This document shows, piece after piece, positions 25,327-32,131 of a DNA stretch of 34,747 nucleotides. The first letter of the stretch is position 1; each line of letters opens with the position of its first letter. The notes beneath the pieces are model-generated. The model did no database searches. It had not been told where the DNA came from and saw nothing but the letters and a program-made list of their open reading frames with translations. The position numbers were made by a program, and so were the translations under genes. This DNA comes from JAGLQA01 sp023135565 (GTDB lineage Bacteria > Acidobacteriota > Aminicenantia > UBA2199): NCBI GenBank assembly GCA_030639305.1, contig DAOWCY010000058.1, positions 1-34,747 of the forward strand. Reading direction: 5' to 3'.

Positions 25327-26367
25327 ATGGAAAAGATACTGACCAAACAATCCTTCCCCGAATGGATAGAGAAACTCAGCGCCTATAAAGTATATGCGCC
25401 GATCAAAAAGGAAGACCACTGGGACTATGAAGTGGTTGAGAAGGCGGTGGGATTAGACCCCGCTTATGGCAATGCGGTTCTCTCCCCCAAGAAAATTATT
25501 TTCCCCCAGCGGGAAGTGCTTTTTGAATTCGGCTCGCAAACTAAAGAGGGTTTCGATCTCAAAGAGAACCTGCCCGAAGACGAAGCAGTCGTAATTTTCG
25601 GTGTCAGGCCCTGTGACGCCAAAGCCCTGACCGGAACGGACAAAGTTTTCAGCGGCGATTTCGAAGACCCCTACTACCGGAAAAGGAGAGACGCCGCCAC
25701 ATTAGTCGGCCTGTCCTGTAATACCCCGCCCTCGAAAAATTGTTTTTGCCTCTCCGTAGACGGATCGCCTTTTTCTAAAACCGGGTTGGACGTCCTGCTC
25801 ACCGATTTAGGCGAAACCTATTTCGTAGAAACCCTCAGCGACAAAGGCGAGCAGCTTGTTAACGCCGCCTCCGCCTTTTTTAGCGACAGCAAAAAAAAAG
25901 AAAAAAAAGAAGTCGAAAAATTACAAATAGATGCCGAGAAAAAAATAGTCAGGCAAGTGAAAGACGTGAAAAGTCTTCCCGGCAAACTCAAAGAAATATT
26001 CGACTCATCCTTCTGGGATGATGAATCCTTAAGCTGCATCCGCTGCGGCATATGCACTTATCTCTGTCCCACCTGCCACTGCTTCGATATTTGCGACGAA
26101 GTGACCTGCGAGTATCCCCTCGCCGGTAAGCGAGTGCGCACCTGGGATAATTGCCAGTTCCCCGATTTCACCATGCACTCATCGGGGCACAATCCCAGGC
26201 CCGATAAAGCCTCCCGGCTGCGCCAGCGCATCCAGCACAAATACAATTATTTCGTAGAACGGTATGACGAGTACCAATGCACCGGGTGCGGCAGGTGTAT
26301 CGGCAAATGCCCGGTAGGCATAGACATAATAGAAGTTCTTAATAAGGTGAACGAACATGGAGCATAA
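25327..26367 (+). CDS. AsrA-like 4Fe-4S electron-transfer protein (Flx module)
   Basis: 346-aa protein of the anaerobic sulfite reductase subunit A family, used here as an electron carrier because no AsrC or siroheme subunit follows. Seen: VIFGVRPCDAKALTGTDKVF (~90-109) and NCFCLSVDGSP near 140, the family hallmarks; a lysine-rich insert (SKKKEKKEVEKL) near 190; then two [4Fe-4S] motifs, CIRCGICTYLCPTCHC (~237) and CTGCGRCIGKCPVGID (~318). It overlaps the next gene by 11 bp. It is a paralogue-like partner of the preceding gene, sharing the CDxxA motif and the double-ferredoxin end. Confidence 0.78.
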   Translation: MEKILTKQSFPEWIEKLSAYKVYAPIKKEDHWDYEVVEKAVGLDPAYGNAVLSPKKIIFPQREVLFEFGSQTKEGFDLKENLPEDEAVVIFGVRPCDAKALTGTDKVFSGDFEDPYYRKRRDAATLVGLSCNTPPSKNCFCLSVDGSPFSKTGLDVLLTDLGETYFVETLSDKGEQLVNAASAFFSDSKKKEKKEVEKLQIDAEKKIVRQVKDVKSLPGKLKEIFDSSFWDDESLSCIRCGICTYLCPTCHCFDICDEVTCEYPLAGKRVRTWDNCQFPDFTMHSSGHNPRPDKASRLRQRIQHKYNYFVERYDEYQCTGCGRCIGKCPVGIDIIEVLNKVNEHGA

Positions 26368-27181
26368 TGACTATATCCCCAAACCGGCCAAATTAATCGG
26401 TATTAAAGAGGAAGTGACCGGCGGCAGGGCCATTAAAACCTTTCGCGCTAAGTTTCTAAATGGCCATGGCTTTTCCCACCAATGTGGACAGTGCGCCATG
26501 CTGTCTGTTTTCGGGAAAGGCGAATCCATGATATCCATCTCTTCCTCCCCCCTGCAAAAAGATTACCTACAATTCAGTATTATGAAAACAGGCCGCGTCA
26601 CCTCAGCCCTGCACTCTTTAGTGGAAGGCGAAACCATCGGCATCAGGGGACCTTACGGCAATAATTTCCCCATCGACGACTGGCAGGGCAAGAACCTGAT
26701 TTTTATCGGCGGCGGCATCGGACTGGCCCCCATCTGGTCTGTTTTGCAAACTGCTTTAGGCAGGAAAGATGATTATGGCGATCTGACTCTTATCTACGGT
26801 TCCAGGACTTCCGCCGACATAGTTTACAAAGAGGATATCCAGGCCCTGAGAGATAAAATGACCGTCCACCTATCGGTAGACGTAGAAGAACCCGGCTGGG
26901 AAGAGTTTGTCGGTTTTGTGCCCGCCAATGTCAAGGACAAAGCGCTGAAACCGGGAAACGCCATTGCCGTGACCTGCGGCCCGCCCATCATGATTAAGTT
27001 TGTTATTATGGCGCTCGGTGAACTCGGTTTTACCGACGAGCAGATTTATACCACAGTTGAGAATAAGATGAAATGCGGCATCGGCAAATGCGGCAGATGC
27101 AATATAGGGCCTCATTATGTATGCAAAGACGGCCCCGTTTATTCCTGGGCAGAGTTAAAAAAATTGCCCCCGGAATATTAA
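26357..27181 (+). CDS. flxA: AsrB/FlxA-like FAD/NAD(P)-binding oxidoreductase subunit
   Basis: 274-aa ferredoxin-NADP-reductase-fold protein; the expected entry or exit point for NAD(P)H. An FAD-binding barrel occupies ~10-105 (SMISISSSPLQKDYLQFS; LVEGETIGIRGPYGNNF). The NAD-binding part begins with LIFIGGGIGLAPIWSVL (~115-131) and continues to VTCGPPIMIKFV (~210). The C-terminal cysteine set MKCGIGKCGRCNIG plus VC eight residues on (C-x4-C-x2-C-x8-C) matches the [2Fe-2S] ligands of the PyrK/AsrB family. With mvhD and the two iron-sulfur genes it completes an FlxABCD-type module. Confidence 0.82.
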   Translation: MEHNDYIPKPAKLIGIKEEVTGGRAIKTFRAKFLNGHGFSHQCGQCAMLSVFGKGESMISISSSPLQKDYLQFSIMKTGRVTSALHSLVEGETIGIRGPYGNNFPIDDWQGKNLIFIGGGIGLAPIWSVLQTALGRKDDYGDLTLIYGSRTSADIVYKEDIQALRDKMTVHLSVDVEEPGWEEFVGFVPANVKDKALKPGNAIAVTCGPPIMIKFVIMALGELGFTDEQIYTTVENKMKCGIGKCGRCNIGPHYVCKDGPVYSWAELKKLPPEY

Positions 27182-27196
27182 AAGGAGAAATCGACC

Positions 27197-27895
27197 ATGG
27201 CAGATAAAAAAGAGAAGGAAGTAAAAAAAGAAATGGTAACCGTACTCATCATGGGAAAAGCCTATAAAGTACCGGCTGATGCCACCATAATGGGCGCCAT
27301 CGAATATGCCGGGTACCAGATAAAACGCGGCGCCGGCTGCAGGGAAGGTTTTTGCGGCGCATGTGCCACCGCTTACCGCCTGCCCGAGGATTACAAAATC
27401 TACACCGGGTTAGCCTGCACCACGTTAGTGGAGGAAGGCATGTGGTTGGCCCAGCTCCCCGCGATTCCCGCCCAGAAACCCGTATACGATATCGAAAAAT
27501 TGGCAGCCGACGTCACAGCGTTCCAGGTGATTTATCCTGAAGTATTCCGCTGCGTAGCCTGCAACACCTGCACCAAATCCTGTCCCCAGGACTTAGAAGT
27601 GATGGATTATATCCAGGCAGCCAAACGCGGGGATATCGACATGGTAATGGACCTTTCTTTCGACTGTCTCTCCTGCGGCATGTGCGCCATCCGTTGCCCC
27701 GCGGAAATCACCCAGTTTAATGTAGGTGTTTTAGGACGCAGGCTTTTCGGCAGGTATCTCTCTAAGGAGAGCCGGCAGTTGAAAAAGAGAGTCGAAGAAG
27801 TGAAAGCTAAGAAGTTCGACAAGGAATTCGAAGAATTGATGAAGATGACCAAAGAGGAATTGAAAAAGAGATATTACGCAAGAGATATGGAGTAA
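27197..27895 (+). CDS. frdB: Succinate dehydrogenase/fumarate reductase-type iron-sulfur protein (soluble)
   Basis: 232-aa iron-sulfur partner of the next gene. A plant-type [2Fe-2S] domain shows GCREGFCGACATA (~50-62) and LAC near 76, as in SdhB (CREGxCGxC). Two ferredoxin motifs follow: CVACNTCTKSCPQ (~118) and CLSCGMCAIRCPA (~155). Classic SdhB/FrdB has a CxxxxxC arrangement for a [3Fe-4S] quinone-facing cluster; here the second site is a full CxxCxxCxxxC, so a second [4Fe-4S] cluster is expected and no quinone site. A lysine/glutamate-rich tail closes the protein. AAAGGAG precedes the ATG. No membrane anchor gene is present. It is comparable to the N-terminal part of thiol:fumarate reductase TfrB without its CCG domain. 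Confidence 0.8.
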   Translation: MADKKEKEVKKEMVTVLIMGKAYKVPADATIMGAIEYAGYQIKRGAGCREGFCGACATAYRLPEDYKIYTGLACTTLVEEGMWLAQLPAIPAQKPVYDIEKLAADVTAFQVIYPEVFRCVACNTCTKSCPQDLEVMDYIQAAKRGDIDMVMDLSFDCLSCGMCAIRCPAEITQFNVGVLGRRLFGRYLSKESRQLKKRVEEVKAKKFDKEFEELMKMTKEELKKRYYARDME

Positions 27896-27920
27896 AAAAT
27901 AAGGTAATAAGGAGTATTAG

Positions 27921-29588
27921 ATGTATCCAGAATATATGACACCATCGTTGAAGAAAGTGGCTCAAAGCCGCAAGAAAAGGTTTGAGTTGGCCAAAACGGG
28001 GAAACCCGTATTCGCTCCCATGAGCGCCGAAGAACGGGAAGATGTGCTGAACAAGTTCCATCCCGACTATAAGCCCGACTCCAAACGCCCCATCGGTATC
28101 GGCGTCAACAAAGGCGATATATTCACCACCGAAGTGGCTACGATGTTGGAATCCCGTTCTCGCATCGCCCCCGGGCTTTTCGATTTAAGCAAAGCCGATT
28201 ATGAAACCGACATGTTGATCATCGGCGGCGGTGGAGCCGGATGTGCCGCAGCTATTATTGCCAGGGAGCAGGGCGCAAAATGCATTATTTCTACTAAACT
28301 GCGTCTCGGCGACGCCAACTCCATGATGTCCCAGGGCGGCATGCAAGCTGCCGTTACCGCCAAAGATTCTCCCACCATCCACTATCTCGATGCCATGGGC
28401 GGCGGTCATTTCGAGAACAAGCCCGAATTGGTCCGGGCGCTCACCGAGAACGGCGCCGATGTAGTCGACTGGCTCGAAAAATTAGGCGTAGTCTGGGACA
28501 AGAATGAAGACGGCTCGCTGGTAGTGCGTCACGGCGGCGGCACCTCCAGGATGAGGATGCACTCCTCCCGCGACTACACCGGGGCCATTATCATGCGCAC
28601 CCTTATGGACGAAGTCAGGAACCACCCCAAAGATATAGATGTGCTCGAATTTATGCCCATCGTCGAACTACTGCTGGACAAATCCGGCAAATGCGCCGGC
28701 GGCATACTTTACAACTTAGAAACCGAAGAATATTTTGTAGTCAAAGCAAAATCTACGATTATTACCACCGGCGGTTATGGCCGCCTGCACATCAGGAGCT
28801 TTGACACCACCAACCATTACGGCGCCACCGGCGACGGCCTCATTTTGGGCTACCGCGCCGGGGCCAAACTCCTTTTTATGGATTCCGTGCAGTATCATCC
28901 CACCGGAGCGGCCTTTCCCGAACAAATCGGCGGTTTTTTGATTACAGAAGCCATCCGCGGTGCCGGCGGACAGCCTTTAAACAAAGAAGGCGAACTTTTT
29001 GTTTTCCCCCGCGAACCTCGTGATGTGGAAAGCTCCGCTATTATTCGCGAATGCGTTGAAAACGGCATGGGCATCGAGACTCCCAGCGGGCGTCTTGGCG
29101 TCTGGTTAGATTCGCCGTTGATCGACATGCTGCACGGAGACGGTTATATTAACAAGCAGTTTCCCGCCATGCACCGGCAGTTTATTCGTTATGGCATCGA
29201 CATCGTCAAAGAGCCCATGTTGATTTATCCCTCGCTCCATTACCAGAACGGCGGTATTGAAATCAACGCCAAAAGTGAAAGCAGCATCCCCGGTCTTTAT
29301 GTAGCCGGAGAAGCTACTGGAGGCGTTCACGGGCGTAACCGGCTGATGGGTAATTCCGTATTGGATTATAACGTGTACGGGCGTATTGCCGGAAAAAATG
29401 CCGCAGCCTACAGTAAAACCGTCAAGCTTGGTGAACTATCTTTGAGTCATATTCAGGATTATGAAAAGGAACTGGAAAAAGAAGGAATTAAAACCGACCT
29501 GATAACGCCGGTGTTATTGCCTTCTTATACGCCTGAGGATGTGCGCAAGCGGCAGTTGACAGCCAAATATGAAGGTACATTAAGATAA
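27921..29588 (+). CDS. frdA: Fumarate reductase/succinate dehydrogenase-type flavoprotein
   Basis: 555-aa FAD enzyme of the fumarate reductase/succinate dehydrogenase/L-aspartate oxidase superfamily. A ~95-residue N-terminal extension precedes the FAD motif LIIGGGGAGCAAAI (99-112). In LGDANSMMSQGGMQAA the residue at the usual FAD-linked His position is Asn133, so FAD is probably not covalently held, as in L-aspartate oxidase. Active-site blocks are present: VQYHPTGAAFPE, LITEAIRGAGGQ, SLHYQNGGIEIN, GLYVAGEATGGVHGRNRLMG and NSVLDYNVYGR. The helical C-terminal domain of classic SdhA is missing or very short. AAGGAG precedes the ATG. Fumarate reduction is the likeliest reaction; another 2-enoate or aspartate oxidation is possible, though no nadA/nadC lies nearby. 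Confidence 0.82.
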   Translation: MYPEYMTPSLKKVAQSRKKRFELAKTGKPVFAPMSAEEREDVLNKFHPDYKPDSKRPIGIGVNKGDIFTTEVATMLESRSRIAPGLFDLSKADYETDMLIIGGGGAGCAAAIIAREQGAKCIISTKLRLGDANSMMSQGGMQAAVTAKDSPTIHYLDAMGGGHFENKPELVRALTENGADVVDWLEKLGVVWDKNEDGSLVVRHGGGTSRMRMHSSRDYTGAIIMRTLMDEVRNHPKDIDVLEFMPIVELLLDKSGKCAGGILYNLETEEYFVVKAKSTIITTGGYGRLHIRSFDTTNHYGATGDGLILGYRAGAKLLFMDSVQYHPTGAAFPEQIGGFLITEAIRGAGGQPLNKEGELFVFPREPRDVESSAIIRECVENGMGIETPSGRLGVWLDSPLIDMLHGDGYINKQFPAMHRQFIRYGIDIVKEPMLIYPSLHYQNGGIEINAKSESSIPGLYVAGEATGGVHGRNRLMGNSVLDYNVYGRIAGKNAAAYSKTVKLGELSLSHIQDYEKELEKEGIKTDLITPVLLPSYTPEDVRKRQLTAKYEGTLR

Positions 29589-29880
29589 CCCCACTCGCGT
29601 GGGGGGGGCAATAAGCCGCTTCGCGGCAGGGAACGCTTTTCGCTTCTAAATCAAAAAAAGTTTTGATCAAACTTTTACAAAAGTTTGGCCTCCCCGGCAG
29701 GGGCCGCCGGAGGCAAGAGCGTTTTTGATTCTAAACCCCGTGCGCACGGGGAGGCGATAAGCGGCTTCGCCGCAAGAGGCAGCGTGTGAGCGCTTTTGAT
29801 TCTAAATCATAAAAAGTTTTGCGGAGCTTTTTCAAAAGCGACCCCCCGGAGGCAAGAGCGCTTTTGCTTCTAAATCCGTT
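29589..29880 (+). repeat. Modular intergenic hairpin repeats, two consecutive copies
   Basis: Copy one (29589-29730): CCCCACTCGCGTGGGG, GCCGCTTCGCGGC, AAAGTTTTGATCAAACTTTT, CCTCCCCGGCAGGGGCC. Copy two (29731-29880): CCCCGTGCGCACGGGG, GCGGCTTCGCCGC, GTGAGCGCTTTTG, then a degenerate end. It begins one base after the frdA stop codon, so the first hairpin may end the operon transcript. Confidence 0.85.
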
Positions 29881-29940
29881 TATAAGAGAAATCAAATTTC
29901 TTGTAATTAATCAATTTTTGGAATTTTGGGGACAGGCTAA

Positions 29941-30120
29941 TTTTTTCTCCAGAAAGAAAACCTGGATGTAAAAAAAATGAAAGGTAAATGGGATGGTTTT
30001 TTCAGGATCAGGAGTGGAAAAATAAGAATTATGTTATCTATCGATATCGAAACCGATACTGAGATTATTTATGTTGACCGGATCGGTTTTAGAGGAGATG
30101 TGTTTAAGGATAGAGATTGA
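29941..30120 (+). pseudogene. C-terminal fragment of a RelE/ParE-family toxin
   Basis: About 59 in-frame codons without an N-terminus (preceded by TAA at 29938; a first ATG at 29977). The peptide NLDVKKMKGKWDGFFRIRSG, followed by KIRIMLSIDIET and IIYVDRIGFRGDVFK, is the typical second half of a RelE toxin (LKG..FYRIR..YRIIY....I..I.HRGDVY). The N-terminal helices and any antitoxin gene are absent, so it is a relic. The 29589-30151 gap holds otherwise only repeats. Confidence 0.6.
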
Positions 30121-30151
30121 GGGTCTTTCCTGAGCGGTCCCTTCGGGGTGA

Positions 30152-30619
30152 TTATGACTGGCCTTCGTAAATCAAGGGCAAAATATCATCACAGTGCACA
30201 AAACTACGGTACACTTCACAATCACGGCAGGAGGGAAGCGGATGCCCACACTTCTCCTTCGACGCCCAACAAGGCCCAGTCCTGCTCTTAAAAGCTAAAC
30301 AAGCGCCCCTGTCACTTTCCGGGCATTTTTTCAACTTCCAGCAGGGAATCAAAGCCATCAAACGCCGAATACCGGCAAAATTAAGCCCCTGCTCCTGGAT
30401 CATATCTTTGATGCAGCGCACTTTCTCCAACTCTAAATCCGAATAAAGCCGCCGCCCCGTGGGAGTCTTGTAGGGGATAATCAATCCCTCGTTCTCATAC
30501 TGGCGCAAAGAATGATCGGAAATACCTACCCTGCCCGCGGCTACCCCAATGGTATAAACCGGTTCGGCAAATTCATGCTCTGCGTTTGTTTTCCTGTTTT
30601 CTTTTATCATTAGGTTCAT
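30152..30619 (-). CDS. MerR-family regulator with cysteine-rich C-terminus
   Basis: 155-aa (or 152-aa from Met4) transcription factor. The winged-helix MerR domain spans ~20-90: YTIGVAAGRVGISDHSLRQYENEGLIIP then TGRRLYSDLELEKVRCI, with the usual IRRL dimer helix. Instead of a long coiled coil, the C-terminus carries eight cysteines in 51 residues (93, 99, 107, 117, 124, 131, 134, 143): PCWKLKKCP, GACLAF, GPCWASKEKC, SCRDCEVY. That suggests a metal, iron-sulfur or thiol redox sensor. It lies between the Hdr operon and the sulfur cluster and could control either. A promoter at 30618-30647 overlaps the first ATG, so translation may begin at Met4 on a nearly leaderless mRNA. Confidence 0.82.
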   Translation of the reverse strand: MNLMIKENRKTNAEHEFAEPVYTIGVAAGRVGISDHSLRQYENEGLIIPYKTPTGRRLYSDLELEKVRCIKDMIQEQGLNFAGIRRLMALIPCWKLKKCPESDRGACLAFKSRTGPCWASKEKCGHPLPSCRDCEVYRSFVHCDDILPLIYEGQS

Positions 30620-30647
30620 TATCTCATATATCGTAACTTTTATTCAA
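30618..30647 (-). promoter_or_regulatory. Possible promoter of the MerR gene overlapping its first ATG
   Basis: On the minus strand TTGAAT (30647-30642) and GATAAT (30623-30618) are 18 bp apart; the -10 box overlaps the ATG at 30619. Transcription would start about at the second ATG (30610). No ribosome site is visible for either start. Confidence 0.35.
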
Positions 30648-30652
30648 GTCAT

Positions 30653-30790
30653 GCCTCCGGGGGTGCGGCGCACCCAGCCTTATTGCCTCCGGCGGCCCCA
30701 CGCGCGTGGGGTGGCGTTAAGCCGCTGCGCGGCAGGCCCCTGCCGGGAGCCAAACTTTTGAAAAAGTTTGATCAAAACTTTTGTTAAGCG
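30653..30790 (-). repeat. Modular intergenic hairpin repeat, inverted copy
   Basis: Reverse-orientation modules: GCCTCCGGGGG, GTGCGGCGCACC, TTGCCTCCGGCGGCC, CCCCACGCGCGTGGGG, GCCGCTGCGCGGC, GGCCCCTGCCGGGAGCC, and AAAGTTTGATCAAAACTTTTG. The module order is rearranged: the CCCC..GGGG and GCCGC hairpins are inserted inside the last module. It separates the rhodanese gene end from the MerR gene. Confidence 0.8.
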
Positions 30791-30836
30791 ATACGTTTCT
30801 CTCTTCAAAATTCGCTTTTCGTTGGCTGTCTGCGTC

Positions 30837-31457
30837 TTAACACCCTTTTAGTTTTTTCTTTTTCTTGCGCGGACGCTTGAATATTTTTTTCTTTTGCTGC
30901 TTGGGCTGCGACATGTCACTCTCAACTCCGCCGCCGCCAAAATGATTCTTCACCGCCAATTTGGCGCGGTAAAGAAGTATCTCGTCATCGGAAGCCCCGG
31001 CCTGGGGCGCTTCGGGATTAAGGATGACTTTGTTCCAATAGTTGAATCCGCCTTCTAAAACAAAAGCGTCGATCCCGGCTGCCTGCAGCACTAACCAGGC
31101 TTGACCGGCATGAGAACTGCCGTTGGAATATAAAATAATCATTTTATCTTCGGGAAGCTCATCCAGGGTGCTCTTTTTGAGCAATTGAGACAGGGGAATG
31201 TTCTCCGCTCCTTCGATACTACCGGTGGTAAAATCCTTCTCATCGCGAATATCCACTAAGAAAAAATCCCTGCGTCCTTCTATTATCCATTCCGACAGGG
31301 TGCGCGGATCGAGTTGGTCCCGGCTCTCGGTTATATTCTCAGCGATCTTTTCCGGGTCGAAACGGTATTTACTGCTGTCCTGGGCCGGTAAAAACAACAT
31401 CACTACGCCCAAAATTAAAGCGATCAAAATGCCGGTTTGCTTTGTTACTAATTTCAT
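30837..31457 (-). CDS. Membrane-anchored rhodanese-fold protein lacking the catalytic cysteine
   Basis: 206-aa protein. Residues 8-26 form an N-terminal signal anchor (GILIALILGVVMLFLPA). The rhodanese domain spans ~48-150: DPRTLSEWI, FFLVDIRDEKDFTTGSIEGA (CH2A-type motif), then MIILYSNGSSHAGQAWLVL, where Ser111 stands in the place of the sulfur-carrying Cys, and FVLEGGFNYW. The C-terminus is strongly basic (KRPRKKKKKLKGC) and ends in a cysteine, the only one in the protein. As the last gene behind two YeeE/YedE transporters (ATGA overlap with the preceding gene), it should act in sulfur binding or delivery. Without the loop Cys, classical sulfurtransfer is unlikely unless Cys206 serves. Confidence 0.8.
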   Translation of the reverse strand: MKLVTKQTGILIALILGVVMLFLPAQDSSKYRFDPEKIAENITESRDQLDPRTLSEWIIEGRRDFFLVDIRDEKDFTTGSIEGAENIPLSQLLKKSTLDELPEDKMIILYSNGSSHAGQAWLVLQAAGIDAFVLEGGFNYWNKVILNPEAPQAGASDDEILLYRAKLAVKNHFGGGGVESDMSQPKQQKKKIFKRPRKKKKKLKGC

Positions 31458-32122
31458 ACTTCCTCCTTTGCCGCGGAGCGGCTTATACCCTGCCCACGTG
31501 GTGGGTCCGCGGAGCGGTTTATAGGCTGGGGACGCCGTTCCCCGAATTTCTTTTCTAAGGTTTCCGCTCCCCAGAAGCCTCCTAAGGCCATCAAGATTAC
31601 GAAAAAGCCGATCACCCCGGCTGAAACACCGAGAGCTTTATGCAGGGTCAAGCTGTCGCCTAAAAACCCGCTGTTAAAAAAACCATAGAAAGAGGGGATG
31701 ATCTCACCGAATACGAAGATGCCGAAAAAAGCGCCGATGAGGTAGAACAGGGCGTCTGTTTTCAGGGTAACGAGGCCGACGAAACTGGTGCCGGGACAAT
31801 AACCGCCGATAACGAAACCGGCGCCCATAATCAAACCGCCGATGATGCCGGGCCACAGGTACGTGGGGTTAATGTAGATCAGTTCCAAATCGATCCAGCC
31901 GAAACCGTTAAACAAGATCAAACCGGTCATGGCGGTGATAATAGCGGTAAACATCACTTTGAAAACCGTCATGTCACGGAAATAGAATTGCAGGGCCAGT
32001 TTGCGCGAATTGCCGAAACCACCCTGTTCCAAGAAAAAACCGAAGCCGATGCCGATAAAAAAAGCAATAATCAGGCTTAACTCTTCTTTAAAATTAGATA
32101 TAACTTCTAATGGTGCAAACAT
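31454..32122 (-). CDS. YeeE/YedE-family half-size sulfur transporter (with GGYCPGTS motif)
   Basis: 222-aa membrane protein with several hydrophobic helices, in the family of thiosulfate or sulfur-compound importers (TsuA/YeeE; paired short forms are called PmpA/PmpB). The conserved Cys109 sits in FVIGGYCPGTSFVGL. AGGAGG lies five bases before the ATG. It follows the other half-size gene by 9 bp and overlaps the rhodanese gene by ATGA, a typical sulfur-uptake trio. The last ~25 residues (INRSADPPRGQGISRSAAK) are encoded by a copy of the interspersed hairpin repeat, an odd C-terminal extension with no membrane character. Confidence 0.85.
   Translation of the reverse strand: MFAPLEVISNFKEELSLIIAFFIGIGFGFFLEQGGFGNSRKLALQFYFRDMTVFKVMFTAIITAMTGLILFNGFGWIDLELIYINPTYLWPGIIGGLIMGAGFVIGGYCPGTSFVGLVTLKTDALFYLIGAFFGIFVFGEIIPSFYGFFNSGFLGDSLTLHKALGVSAGVIGFFVILMALGGFWGAETLEKKFGERRPQPINRSADPPRGQGISRSAAKEEV
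31470..31540 (-). repeat. Hairpin repeat fragments embedded in the end of a coding region
   Basis: GCCGCGGAGCGGCTTATA, CCCACGTGGTGGG, a second CCGCGGAGCGGTTTATAGG, and GGGGACGCCGTTCCCC are modules also found at 5083 and 32865. Here they lie inside the 3' end of the YeeE-like gene. Confidence 0.75.
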
Positions 32123-32131
32123 GGTTTCCTC

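Noticed and set aside
25327..27181. Anaerobic sulfite reductase operon (asrAB).
   Set aside because: No asrC siroheme subunit follows, and the genes are embedded with hdrA and mvhD, which fits an Flx electron-transfer module better.
27921..29588. L-aspartate oxidase (nadB), suggested by Asn at the FAD-His position.
   Set aside because: No nadA or nadC nearby and a dedicated iron-sulfur partner gene directly upstream; a fumarate-reductase-type role is favoured but not proven.
29589..30790. The dense hairpins between 29589 and 30790 resemble a CRISPR array or an integron at first sight.
   Set aside because: Repeats are not evenly spaced, spacers are not unique fixed-length pieces, and no cas or integrase gene is present.
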